This document shows positions 33,013 to 41,421 of a DNA stretch of 64,000 nt, in pieces. Where the stretch lies: positions 62,001 to 126,000 of the forward strand of contig NZ_LQCI01000004.1 in NCBI RefSeq assembly GCF_001613935.1. The letters run 5' to 3'. The position numbers and the translations under genes were made by a program. The notes beneath the pieces were generated by a model. The model was not told the DNA's origin. It saw only the letters and a list, made by a program, of their open reading frames with translations, and made no database searches. Positions within the stretch are counted from its first letter, which is position 1. Every line of letters begins with the position of its first letter. This stretch comes from Amycolatopsis regifaucium. GTDB taxonomy: Bacteria; Actinomycetota; Actinomycetes; Mycobacteriales; Pseudonocardiaceae.

Positions 33013-33894
33013 ATGGGTATCTCACGAGTCGGTTTCGCCGGGCTGGGCAGGATGGGCGGGCCGATGGCACGGAACCTGGCGCGGGCCGGAGTTCCCCTGC
33101 TCGTCTGGAATCGCACGCCGGATAAAGCGGGCGAGGTCGCCGAGGCCGCTGAAGACGTGGCCGAACTCTTCGCGCGGTGCGACGTCGTGATCCTGATGGT
33201 GAAGGACGCGGCCGCCGTCGACGCCGTGCTCGACCGCGGAGGGCCCGCGTTCGCCGAGCGGGTGCGAGGCCACACGATCGTCCACATGGGAACGACGGCG
33301 CCGGAGCATTCCCGCGCGCTCGAGACCGACCTCCTCGCGGCGGGGGCGCGGTACGTGGAGGCACCGGTTTCCGGCTCCCGGGTCCCCGCCGAGGCGGGTG
33401 AACTGGTCGCCATGCTCGCGGGTGACCCCGGCGCGATCGAGGAGGTCCGGGAGCTGTTCGGGCCGCTGTGCCGGGAAACCGTGCGGTGCGGGCCGGTGCC
33501 GAACGCGCTCCTGATGAAGCTGGCGGTCAACGTGCACCTGACCGCGGTGGTGACCAGCCTGGCCGAGACCGTGCACTTCGCCCGTGCGCACGGGCTCGAT
33601 CTCGGCCTGCTCGCCGGTGTCCTCGGCGCGGGACAACTGGCCAGCCCGATCGTGCGGGTCAAGGCGCCGAAACTGGCCGAGGAGGATTTCGCGCCGCAAG
33701 CGTCGATCGCGAACGTCCTGGCCAACGTCGAGCTGATCGCGGCGGCGGCCGGGAAAGCGGGACTCGCCTTGCCGTTGCTCGAAGCGTCCCGTGCCCTCTA
33801 CGCCGAGACCGCCCGCCTTGGCCTCGGTGACGCGGACATGGTCGCCGTCGTCAAGGCCCTCGAAGCCCGGCCCAAAACGCATTCAGAGGACTAA
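33013..33894 (+). CDS. 3-hydroxyisobutyrate dehydrogenase-like NAD(P)-dependent oxidoreductase
   Basis: 293 residues of the beta-hydroxyacid dehydrogenase family. The nucleotide loop is FAGLGRMGGPMARNLARAG, the substrate motif APVSGSRVPAEAGEL, and the catalytic Lys lies in NALLMKLAVNVHL near residue 170. It would oxidise a 3-hydroxyacid or reduce a semialdehyde such as succinic semialdehyde or glyoxylate. It stands alone between the GNAT gene and a family A hairpin, with no pathway context. Confidence 0.87.
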   Translation: MGISRVGFAGLGRMGGPMARNLARAGVPLLVWNRTPDKAGEVAEAAEDVAELFARCDVVILMVKDAAAVDAVLDRGGPAFAERVRGHTIVHMGTTAPEHSRALETDLLAAGARYVEAPVSGSRVPAEAGELVAMLAGDPGAIEEVRELFGPLCRETVRCGPVPNALLMKLAVNVHLTAVVTSLAETVHFARAHGLDLGLLAGVLGAGQLASPIVRVKAPKLAEEDFAPQASIANVLANVELIAAAAGKAGLALPLLEASRALYAETARLGLGDADMVAVVKALEARPKTHSED

Positions 33895-33917
33895 ACGCGG
33901 TACTTGCGTGCGCAACT

Positions 33918-33971
33918 AGTCCGTGAAGGCCTCCTTCACTACCTTGAGAGTAGGTAAGGAGGCCTTCACGG
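33918..33971. terminator. bidirectional hairpin, palindrome family A, copy 3
   Basis: Arms beginning AGTCCGTGAAGGCCTCC and ending AAGGAGGCCTTCACGG, with two mismatches near the loop relative to copy 1. It lies between convergent genes. Confidence 0.72.
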
Positions 33972-34001
33972 CAGCGAGCGCCCTCAGCGCGGTACGCCTC
34001 T

Positions 34002-35924
34002 TCAGGCGCGCCGCAGCACGCGGAGCAGGTATTCCTTGCGGTCCAACGGGTTGTGGTCGGTCCTCGATCGTGACGGTGCTGGGCCCCGGACGGGCCGGTA
34101 GCCGTGGAAGGCGGTCTCCATCGCGCCTTCGCCGCGGGTCGCCGAGGGCAGAAGCTGGTGCACCTCATGGGTTTTCGCCGCCGGGATCTCGCCGTCCAGC
34201 TCGGCCGTCTCCCCGCGGGTGAGCGTCGTGCGCGGGACGGCGCGTGCCTGCGCCAGCAGCGCGGTGACCGGGCCGAGGGTGTCGGCCGGGGTCTGGAGGA
34301 CGAACCGGTGCATCGGTTCGTGCACGGTCGTCCCGGCTTCACACAAGGCCGCCATCAACACCAGCGGCGTCAGGTTGCGGAAGTCGCCCGCGGTACTGGA
34401 CATGCTCTTGTCGAAGGTGCCGTGCGCGTGGCTTTGCCTGGCGTAATAGCCCGAATGCGTCATCGTGACCACGCAGTCGAGCACCTCCCAGCCGTGGACG
34501 CCCTCGCGCAGGGTCTCCTTCACCGCGTCCTCCACGGCTTTGATGAAGGAGTACGGCATCGAGCCGAGTTCGACCTCCAGCCGGAATGAGATCCCACTCC
34601 CCGGCGAGCCGGGCTCGACGCGCAGCCCGACCGTGGCCAGAAAGGGATTCGGTGCCTTGCCGATGAGTTCGACAGCCGAACCGACGCCGGAGACACGCTC
34701 GACGCAGATCGTGGTCGTCTCACTGAACGTGACCTCGATGCCGTACTCGTCCGCGAGGGTCGCCTGGATGACCTCCTTCTGCACCTCGCCGTAGAGCGAA
34801 ACGGAGGTTTCCTGACGGATTTCGTCATGCCGCAGGCCGATCAGCGGGTCCTGTTCGGTCAGCTGGGTCAGCGCCTGATGCAGCGGTCCGCGTTCGGCCG
34901 GGCGCACCGGTGAGACGACGGTTTCCAGCGTCGGCGGCGAGAACAGCGCCTCCCGTCCGTGTCCCGGACCGCTCCCGAGCACGTCGCCGATCCGGACGTC
35001 GAGCCCCGAGAGCTTCGCGATCCGGCCCGCCACGACCGATCCCGACGGCACGACGGAGCCGTTGTCGAAGACGCTGATCGCGGTGACCTTGCCTTCGCCG
35101 TCGCCGAGCGGAACCTTGTCGCGGACGGCGAGACTGCCGGAGAACAGCCGCACGTAGGCGAGTTTCTCGCCGCCGGGACCGCGTTCGACCTTGAACACCG
35201 TGCCGGAAAGTGGGCCATCGGCCGTATTTTCCTTGGAGGGCAACAGATTCTCAATGCCATCCCGGAGCGCGTCGATACCCGCGCCGGTGATCGCCGAACC
35301 GAAGTACACCGGGTATGCGAGCCCGTCGGCCACTTTCGCGGTGAGCTCGGCATGGAGCCGTGACGGCGTGAACACCTCTGGATCGGTGAGGTACTCGGTC
35401 AAGAGGTCTTCGTCGAGGGTCGCCAGCAGATCGATCACCCGATCGGGTTCGACGGGGTCCATCGCGACGACCGAAGGCGTGAGCTTCGCGGCTATCTCCC
35501 GGAACACCCGGTCCGGATCGGCGCCGCGACGGTCGATCTTGTTCACGAACAGCAGCACCGGGATGCCCAGCCGTCGCAGTGTCCGCATCAGGACGCGCGT
35601 CTGTGCCTGGACGCCTTCGACCGCCGACAGCACCAGGACGGCGCCGTCGAGGACGCCGAGGGCGCGTTCGACCTCGGCGATGAAATCGGGGTGGCCGGGG
35701 GTGTCGATCAGGTTGACGGTGACATCGCCGACGGCGAACGACACCACGGCCGCCTTGATGGTGATCCCGCGGGCGCGTTCCAGCGCCAGTGTGTCGGTCT
35801 GGGTACTGCCGTCATCGACACTGCCCAGCTCGCCGATGATCCCGGCCGTGTGCAACAGCCGCTCGGTCAGGCTCGTCTTCCCGGCGTCAACATGCGCCAG
35901 AATCCCGAGATTGAGGGTCTTCAC
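34002..35924 (-). CDS. Tet(M)/Otr(A)-type ribosomal protection protein
   Basis: 640 residues, an EF-G-like translational GTPase that removes tetracycline from the ribosome or protects it in a related way. G motifs are AHVDAGKTSLTERLL, RGITIK, DTPGHPDF and NKID. The C-terminal EF-G-like domains run to the end, with MTHSGYYARQSHAHGTFDK typical of Tet proteins and actinobacterial OtrA. It could give intrinsic resistance to tetracycline-like or other ribosome-targeting drugs. GTG start. A promoter with WhiB7-like features and an overlapping upstream reading frame precede it. Confidence 0.88.
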   Translation of the reverse strand: MKTLNLGILAHVDAGKTSLTERLLHTAGIIGELGSVDDGSTQTDTLALERARGITIKAAVVSFAVGDVTVNLIDTPGHPDFIAEVERALGVLDGAVLVLSAVEGVQAQTRVLMRTLRRLGIPVLLFVNKIDRRGADPDRVFREIAAKLTPSVVAMDPVEPDRVIDLLATLDEDLLTEYLTDPEVFTPSRLHAELTAKVADGLAYPVYFGSAITGAGIDALRDGIENLLPSKENTADGPLSGTVFKVERGPGGEKLAYVRLFSGSLAVRDKVPLGDGEGKVTAISVFDNGSVVPSGSVVAGRIAKLSGLDVRIGDVLGSGPGHGREALFSPPTLETVVSPVRPAERGPLHQALTQLTEQDPLIGLRHDEIRQETSVSLYGEVQKEVIQATLADEYGIEVTFSETTTICVERVSGVGSAVELIGKAPNPFLATVGLRVEPGSPGSGISFRLEVELGSMPYSFIKAVEDAVKETLREGVHGWEVLDCVVTMTHSGYYARQSHAHGTFDKSMSSTAGDFRNLTPLVLMAALCEAGTTVHEPMHRFVLQTPADTLGPVTALLAQARAVPRTTLTRGETAELDGEIPAAKTHEVHQLLPSATRGEGAMETAFHGYRPVRGPAPSRSRTDHNPLDRKEYLLRVLRRA

Positions 35925-35994
35925 GAGATGTCTTGTCCTTGAGGTAGGCGGAAATTACCTGGTAGAAGGACTCGGACACTCGCAAGACGATCAT
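35887..35994 (-). CDS. possible upstream leader reading frame of the ribosomal protection gene
   Basis: 35 codons from an ATG, or from a TTG three codons later that is better spaced from GGAG. It runs through the region before the resistance gene and ends 38 bases inside it, in another frame. Translation of it could control access to the main GTG, whose own AAGGAC site lies about 13 bases upstream. There is no homology evidence that the peptide itself matters. Confidence 0.35.
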   Translation of the reverse strand: MIVLRVSESFYQVISAYLKDKTSREDPQSRDSGAC

Positions 35995-36022
35995 CTCCTA
36001 GGCCGGGAACCGATCTTCAGTG

Positions 36023-36059
36023 ACTACACACCTCTCTCATCGGCTCCGCAACCGATTTA
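36023..36059 (-). promoter_or_regulatory. promoter of the ribosomal protection gene, WhiB7-like
   Basis: On the minus strand, TTGCGG (36046-36051) and TGTAGT (36023-36028) are separated by 17 bases, and the AT-rich TAAAT (36055-36059) lies three bases before the -35. That AT-rich spot is where WhiB7-dependent promoters have theirs. No whiB7 gene is in the window. Confidence 0.45.
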
Positions 36060-36068
36060 CGCCTGACA

Positions 36069-36130
36069 GCATTTCGTCCTCTGCTTGCGGTATTTGCGCG
36101 TGCATCTACCGCGACCAGAGGACGAAATGC
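36069..36130. terminator. long hairpin between the GH3 gene and the resistance gene
   Basis: Outer arms GCATTTCGTCCTCTG and CAGAGGACGAAATGC, inner arms GCGGTA and TACCGC. It starts eight bases after the GH3 stop and ends about 10 bases before the predicted resistance promoter, as an operon terminator would. Confidence 0.75.
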
Positions 36131-36138
36131 GAGAGGGG

Positions 36139-37584
36139 TCAGGCCAGGTACTCCGCCGCGGCGCGGAGGCTGACGTAGGACCCGCTGAACGTGTCGATCC
36201 GCGGCCCGTCACCGGTGTCGGGGCCGGGTGCGCCGGTCTCGACCCGGATGTAGTCCACAGTGGATTCCCGCAGCCAGGCGAGGAACTCGCGGACCTCGGG
36301 ATGGCGGTGCGCCTCGCGGGTCACCACCACGAGGTCGCGTGCGCCGTGGACGGCGTCGATCGCGGTCGCGATCCCGTCCGCGGTGACCTTCAGCGCCCGC
36401 GTGCCGGGAACGAGCTCGGTCAGATGCGCGCCGAGCCCCCACGGCATCGGCCCGGCCGCGACGATCGGCTCGGTCTCGACGTCGATTACCAGCGGTGGTC
36501 CGTCCAGCTTCGGCGAACCCTGGATCCGCAAGGCCTTGCGCGCCACCTCCAGCCCGAGCCGGTGATCGACCGGCGAAATCGGCGTCGACACCGGCGGAGT
36601 GCCGAGTGCGGCGACCCGCTCCGACGCCTCCGCCAGCCGCTCCAGCGGCAGTTCACCGGCTTCGACCGCGGCCGCGATGACCGCCGCGATCCGGTTCAGT
36701 TCGTCCTCTTCGAACGACACACCGCCCAGGCAGAGCGCGTCGGCGCCGGCGATCAGCGCCCGCACCGCCGCCCGGCCGACGCCCTCGGTCTTGCCCAGCT
36801 CGCCGGCGATGGCGCCCATGTCGAGCGCGTCGGTGACCACCGCGCCGGTGAAACCGAGTTCGCCGCGCAGGACGTCGGTCAACGCCTTCGGGTTGAGCGT
36901 CGCGGGCAGCTCACCCCACGCGGGGACGACGAGATGCCCGGTCATCACCGCCCGCACGCCCGCCGCGATCGCCGCCTTGAACGGGACGAGTTCGATCTCG
37001 TGCAGTTCCGCCTCGGTCCTGGGCAGCACCGGCAGCGCGTGGTGCGAATCGTCGGTCGCCGCCCCGTGGCCGGGGAAGTGCTTGGCCGACGCGGCGACGC
37101 CGTACTTCTGCAGACCGGTGATGTACGCCGCGACGTGCGGCGACGCCTTCACCGGATCCGAACCGAACGCCCGTACCCCGATGGAGGGATCCTCCGCCGC
37201 CAGGGTCAGATCCGCGCACGGGGCGAAATTGATCGTGACCCCGCACGCGGCCAGCCGTTCGCCGAGTGCCGCGGCGACCGAAGTCGTCAGCTCGACGTCG
37301 TCCGCGGCGCCGAGCGCGAGTGGTCCCGGGACGAACGAGCCGGTGGCGACGTCGAGGCGCGTGACGTCACCGCCCTCCTCGTCGATGCCGATGAGCACGT
37401 CGGGCCGTTCCGCCCGCAGCTGCGCGCTCAACGCGGCCACCTGCTCGTCGTCGACTACGTTGCGGCCGAACAGGATCGCGCCGCCGAGGCCGTCGGCGAC
37501 CTTGCGCCGCAGCCAGTCCGGCGCGGTCGTGCCGTCGAAGCCCGGAACGAGAACGGATCCGGCGAGCTTTTCCGGTGAAGACAA
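36139..37584 (-). CDS. GH3 beta-N-acetylglucosaminidase (NagZ/DasD-like)
   Basis: 481 residues. The GH3 N-acetylhexosaminidase motif KHFPGHGAATDDSH (168-181) carries the His181-Asp dyad, and Asp252 (VVTDALDMGA) is the nucleophile. There is no signal peptide, so it works in the cytoplasm on imported oligosaccharides. TTG start four bases after the permease stop, with AAGGGA upstream: last gene of a sugar ABC operon. The order matches dasABC plus dasD of Streptomyces, where chitobiose is imported and split to GlcNAc. Confidence 0.88.
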   Translation of the reverse strand: MSSPEKLAGSVLVPGFDGTTAPDWLRRKVADGLGGAILFGRNVVDDEQVAALSAQLRAERPDVLIGIDEEGGDVTRLDVATGSFVPGPLALGAADDVELTTSVAAALGERLAACGVTINFAPCADLTLAAEDPSIGVRAFGSDPVKASPHVAAYITGLQKYGVAASAKHFPGHGAATDDSHHALPVLPRTEAELHEIELVPFKAAIAAGVRAVMTGHLVVPAWGELPATLNPKALTDVLRGELGFTGAVVTDALDMGAIAGELGKTEGVGRAAVRALIAGADALCLGGVSFEEDELNRIAAVIAAAVEAGELPLERLAEASERVAALGTPPVSTPISPVDHRLGLEVARKALRIQGSPKLDGPPLVIDVETEPIVAAGPMPWGLGAHLTELVPGTRALKVTADGIATAIDAVHGARDLVVVTREAHRHPEVREFLAWLRESTVDYIRVETGAPGPDTGDGPRIDTFSGSYVSLRAAAEYLA

Positions 37585-37587
37585 CGA

Positions 37588-38418
37588 TTATCCCTTCACT
37601 GCGCCTGCGGTCAGGTTGGACACGAGCTTGCGCTGGACGATGATGAAGAACACCAGCGCGGGCACGGCGTAGATGACCGACGCCGCCATGATGCCGCCCC
37701 AGTCCACGGAAAACGCCGTGCGGAACGAGGAAAGCCACACCGGCAGCGTCTGCATGTTCTGGTCGCGCATGAACACGAACGCGAACAGGAATTCGTTCCA
37801 CGCGGTGATGAAGCTGAACACCGAGGTGGTCACCAGTCCCGGCGCGAGCAGCGGCAGCGTCACCCGGCGGAACGCGCCCGCCCGGCTGCAGCCGTCGATC
37901 ATCGCGGCCTCTTCGAGGTCGTACGGGATGCCGTTGACGAAGCCGTAGAGCATCCAGCAGGTGAAGGGCAGCGTCGCCGCGAAGTACACCAGCAGCAGCG
38001 AAGGCAGCTGGTTGAGCAGACCGGCGTCCCGCATCAGCAGGTACATCGGGATCAGCAGGGCCTCGAACGGCGCGAGCTGCGCGACCAGCACCAGCAGCAG
38101 GAAACCCTTGCGACCGCGGAAACGCATGCGGGACAACGGAACCGCGGCCAGTACACCCGCGACGAGCGAACACAGCACCGCGCCGATCGTGACGATCAGG
38201 CTGTTGGCGAGATAGGTGGTGAAACCGGGCTTCGTCAGCGCCGAGACGAAGTTGTCGAACGTCACCGAAAGCGGGACCAGGTCGTAACTCGGTGACAGGA
38301 CTTCGCCCGGCGTCTTGAGCGAGGACGTGATCATCCAGTACGTCGGGAAGACGAACAGGACGGCCACGACCACGCCGAGCGTGCCGAGGCCGATCCGCTG
38401 GGGCAGGGACTTCCTCAT
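37588..38418 (-). CDS. sugar ABC transporter permease (DasC-like)
   Basis: 276 residues, six membrane segments. The cytoplasmic EAA loop reads DLEEAAMIDGCSRAGAFRRVTLPLLAPG, here quoted in part as EEAAMIDGCSR...LPLLAPG. This is the MalG-type inner-membrane subunit of a carbohydrate transporter. The ATG overlaps the stop of the first permease. No ATPase gene is in the operon, as usual for das-type systems that share the MsiK ATPase encoded elsewhere. Confidence 0.87.
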   Translation of the reverse strand: MRKSLPQRIGLGTLGVVVAVLFVFPTYWMITSSLKTPGEVLSPSYDLVPLSVTFDNFVSALTKPGFTTYLANSLIVTIGAVLCSLVAGVLAAVPLSRMRFRGRKGFLLLVLVAQLAPFEALLIPMYLLMRDAGLLNQLPSLLLVYFAATLPFTCWMLYGFVNGIPYDLEEAAMIDGCSRAGAFRRVTLPLLAPGLVTTSVFSFITAWNEFLFAFVFMRDQNMQTLPVWLSSFRTAFSVDWGGIMAASVIYAVPALVFFIIVQRKLVSNLTAGAVKG

Positions 38419-39401
38419 GACAGGTCGGCCTCCTTCGTGCGCACCAGCAGCTGGACGTACCGGGCGGTGAGCAGGATCAGCACGAGCATCATCAGCAGGG
38501 CGGCGGTCGCCGCCAGGCCGAAGTGGTTGCCCGCGAGGCCCTTGAGGTACATGTAGACCGGCAGTGTCGTGCTGGCGCCGTCCGGCCCGCCCTGGCGGAT
38601 CGCCCACACCTGGGCGAACACCTTGAAGTCCCACAGGACCGACAGGAACGTGACCATGGTCAGGATCGGCCGGATCGCCGGCCAGCTGACCGCCCAGAAC
38701 GCCTGCCAGGCGTTGGCGCCGTCGATACCCGCCGCCTCGTACTGTTCCTTCGGGACGCCGAGAAGCCCGGCGTACAACGTGAACGCCACGAACGGCACTG
38801 CCTGCCAGACGACCAGCAGACCGATGACGGTCAGGGTGCTCGGTCCGGTGGAGAACCAGGAATGCCCGATGAACTCCTCGAAACCGAGTTTCGCGAGTGT
38901 CTTGTTCAGGATCCCGTACTGCTGGTCGAAGATCCATTGGAAGATCGTGGTCGTCGCGACCACCGGGGTCGCCCACGCGAGGATCAGCGCGACCTGCAGG
39001 ATCACCCGGACCACCGGGTTGAGATGCCGCATCAGCAGCGCCATGAACAGCGCGAGCAGCAGGGTGGTGAGCACGACCGCCGCGGTGAACACCAGCGTGC
39101 GGACGGTGATCTCCCAGAATTCGGGGTCGGACAGGATCGCGGAGAAGTTCTCGAACCCGACCCAGACCATCTCTCCGGAGACCAGCTCACGGAGGTCGAG
39201 CTTGCGGAGACTGATCCCGATCAGCTGCATCGTCGGCCAGCCCAGCAGGACCAGGATGGCGATCAACGCGGGAAGGATCAGCAGATACGGTGCCGTCCGT
39301 TCGCCGAGACGGAGGCGCCGATTCGACTTCGGCGGCTTGATGCGCGGCGAAGCCGGCGGGGAGGACCCCGCCGGCGTCGTCACATCTTCGGTCGTGGTCA
39401 T
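38415..39401 (-). CDS. sugar ABC transporter permease (DasB-like)
   Basis: 328 residues, MalF-type permease with six membrane segments after a Pro-rich cytoplasmic tail of about 35 residues. The EAA loop is YEAAGIDGANAWQAFWAVSWP. It pairs with the second permease to form the channel for the amino-sugar binding protein encoded just upstream. Four-base overlaps on both sides show a single coupled operon. Confidence 0.87.
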   Translation of the reverse strand: MTTTEDVTTPAGSSPPASPRIKPPKSNRRLRLGERTAPYLLILPALIAILVLLGWPTMQLIGISLRKLDLRELVSGEMVWVGFENFSAILSDPEFWEITVRTLVFTAAVVLTTLLLALFMALLMRHLNPVVRVILQVALILAWATPVVATTTIFQWIFDQQYGILNKTLAKLGFEEFIGHSWFSTGPSTLTVIGLLVVWQAVPFVAFTLYAGLLGVPKEQYEAAGIDGANAWQAFWAVSWPAIRPILTMVTFLSVLWDFKVFAQVWAIRQGGPDGASTTLPVYMYLKGLAGNHFGLAATAALLMMLVLILLTARYVQLLVRTKEADLS

Positions 39402-40690
39402 CCGCCGATGAGCTTGTCGAGCGCTGCGTTGGCGTCGGCGGTCGCCTGGTCGAGCGGTTTCGTTCCGGTCAGGTAGGCGGTGAGCATGTCCTTGATCGGG
39501 TTCTGGCCGGATTCGACGTCACCCCACTTGGGGCTGGTCGGCACGGCGCGGCCGTTCTTGGACGCCTCGGCCATGACCTTGGTGAGCGGGTTCGCGTCGA
39601 GCGCGGACACGTCGGTCGAGGTACCGGGGACGTAACCGGCCTTGGCCAGCTCGGTCTGGTACTTCGGGGTGGAGAACAGCTTGACGTAGTCCTTGGCCGC
39701 GGCCGCGTTCTTGCTGTTGGCCGGGATGACCAGGTTCGAGCCGCCGAGGAAGACCGGGGCCGACTTGTCGGCGGTCTTGCCGGGGATCGGGAAGGCGCCC
39801 GACTTCTCCTTGATCGACGGGTCGGTCTTCGCCGCGGTGTCGGCCTCACCCGGGACGCCGATCATCATCGCGACCTTGCCGGCGCCGTAGATGCCCGCCT
39901 GCTGCGGGGTGGCCTCGTCGGCGTCCTTCGGCGCCTTGGTGCCCGAAGCGTCGGTGAGCTGCTTGTAGAACTCGAGCCCGGCCTTGGCCTGCGGGGTGTT
40001 CAGCGTGGCCTTGAAGGACTTCCCGTTGGCCTGGGCGATGTCGCCGCCCTCGTCCCAGATGAACGACAGCAGCTCGTACCAGTTCTGGCCCGGCTGGTAG
40101 AGGGCCTGGAACTCGGGGTCGCTGCCGAATTTGGCCTTGAGCTTGGTGATCGCGTCGAGCCACTCCGCGCGCGTCTTCGGCGTCGCGGTGATGCCCGCCT
40201 GCTCGAACATGTCCTTGCGGTAGATGACCTCGCGGTTGGCCGCGTAGAACGGGACGCCGTAGGTCTTGCCGTCGAACTCGCCCGAGGCCTTGAGGCCCTG
40301 AAGCCACTGGTCGCCGTTGAAGTCCTTCACGCTCGCGGAGAGGTCGGCGAGCACGCCCTGGTTGGCGAACGCGGGGGTCTGGGTGTTGCCCAGCTCGATC
40401 ACGTCCGGCGGGTTGTCACTGGCCAGTGCGGTGGTCAGCTTCTGCTGGATGCCGTTCCACTGCTGGATTTCGTACTTGACCTTGACGCCGGGGTGCGCGT
40501 CTTCGAATTCCTTGTGGAGCGAGTTCGTCAGAGATTCGGGGGCGGTCCCGGTCATGAGCCAGACCGTGAGCGCGCCGTTCGAGGCCGGAGCGCTCGAATT
40601 CGTGCTGTCGCCACTGCCGGAACCGGCGCAGCCCGCCGTCGCGAGGGTGATGGCCGCGGCGCCCGCAGTCATCTTGAGCCAGCGCTTCAC
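39398..40690 (-). CDS. sugar-binding lipoprotein of ABC transporter (DasA-like)
   Basis: 430 residues with a lipoprotein signal, cleaved before Cys in LATAGCAGSG. The mature protein is an extracellular solute-binding protein of family 1: VWLMTGTAPESLTNSLHKEF, YEIQQWNGIQQKL and AMMIGVPGE-type stretches (VAMMIGVPGEAD). GTG start with AAAGGACGG upstream. Context (permeases, GH3 hexosaminidase, dre operator 49 bases upstream) suggests chitobiose or another GlcNAc oligomer as ligand. Confidence 0.87.
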   Translation of the reverse strand: MKRWLKMTAGAAAITLATAGCAGSGSGDSTNSSAPASNGALTVWLMTGTAPESLTNSLHKEFEDAHPGVKVKYEIQQWNGIQQKLTTALASDNPPDVIELGNTQTPAFANQGVLADLSASVKDFNGDQWLQGLKASGEFDGKTYGVPFYAANREVIYRKDMFEQAGITATPKTRAEWLDAITKLKAKFGSDPEFQALYQPGQNWYELLSFIWDEGGDIAQANGKSFKATLNTPQAKAGLEFYKQLTDASGTKAPKDADEATPQQAGIYGAGKVAMMIGVPGEADTAAKTDPSIKEKSGAFPIPGKTADKSAPVFLGGSNLVIPANSKNAAAAKDYVKLFSTPKYQTELAKAGYVPGTSTDVSALDANPLTKVMAEASKNGRAVPTSPKWGDVESGQNPIKDMLTAYLTGTKPLDQATADANAALDKLIGG

Positions 40691-40738
40691 TCGTGCCGTC
40701 CTTTCGATGCCCGACCACGATGCCGGGCTCCCACAAAA

Positions 40739-40750
40739 TGGTGTAGACCA
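40739..40750. promoter_or_regulatory. DasR-type operator (dre) upstream of the amino-sugar operon
   Basis: TGGTGTAGACCA, one base from the perfect TGGTCTAGACCA found at 13799. It lies 49 bases before the binding-protein start, within the expected promoter. The rest of the roughly 300-base gap to 40989 shows no gene. Confidence 0.7.
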
Positions 40751-40988
40751 ATGCGGGCAGCGTGGTACGTACCACTCCGACTGTCAAGCAGGTGGCCGGT
40801 TCGTTGTAAACGAGCCGCAATCTTTCACCTTGCGTGAGCGGATGATCACGCTCATACGCGGATTTCGCGGCACTCGACAAGTTGTCCCCGGCCGCGCTGA
40901 CATGCGGTTTTTCCTTGACTGTTCCGCTGAGCGGGGCATTCGGCGGAACGCTCAGGGCTGTTCGGCGGAAGCCGGACCGGCTATCGGA

Positions 40989-41411
40989 TCAGCAGTGCTC
41001 GTCGTCGTCGAGAGGTGGTTCGATGCCCAGGAGCGCCCGGGTCTGATCCTGCCGGAACCACGCCAGCGTCGCGCAGGCGATCAGCAGGATCAGGGGGAGG
41101 ACCGGGCCGCCGCCGGTGAGGATGAACAGTTCGGTGACGCTCGCGCCCACCATGACCCCGGCGAGCAGGAGCGCCGCCGGGCCACCGAGACGGGGAATGA
41201 GGAGGCCGACGGCGCCGCCGACCTCGAGGACGCCCGTGACGTACCGGAGCCACTGCCCCAGCCCGATTTCGGCGAAGGTCTGTTCGGTGTGCCCGCCCGC
41301 GAACAGCAGGTAGCCGCTGTAGAGGAACTCGGCGGCGAGCGCGACGCGTACGATCCACAGCGCGATCGAGCCGATCGGCAGGCTCCTGGTACCGCTGGCT
41401 CCTTCGGGCAT
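40989..41411 (-). CDS. DoxX-family membrane protein
   Basis: 140 residues with four membrane segments. RVALAAEFLYSGYLLFAG and LRYVTGVLEVGGAVGLLIPRLG are typical of DoxX/DoxD-like proteins, which in actinobacteria are linked to redox and oxidative-stress complexes, although many members have no known role. The ATG at 41411 lies seven bases after TAAGAT on this strand, so it may have its own leaderless transcript as well as read-through from the TPR gene, whose stop is 10 bases upstream. Confidence 0.75.
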   Translation of the reverse strand: MPEGASGTRSLPIGSIALWIVRVALAAEFLYSGYLLFAGGHTEQTFAEIGLGQWLRYVTGVLEVGGAVGLLIPRLGGPAALLLAGVMVGASVTELFILTGGGPVLPLILLIACATLAWFRQDQTRALLGIEPPLDDDEHC

Positions 41412-41421
41412 GCCAGGGATC

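Noticed and set aside
36030..36040. Seven-codon leader peptide on the minus strand upstream of the resistance gene
   Set aside because: Its codons overlap the predicted -10 region, so it would not be on the mRNA.
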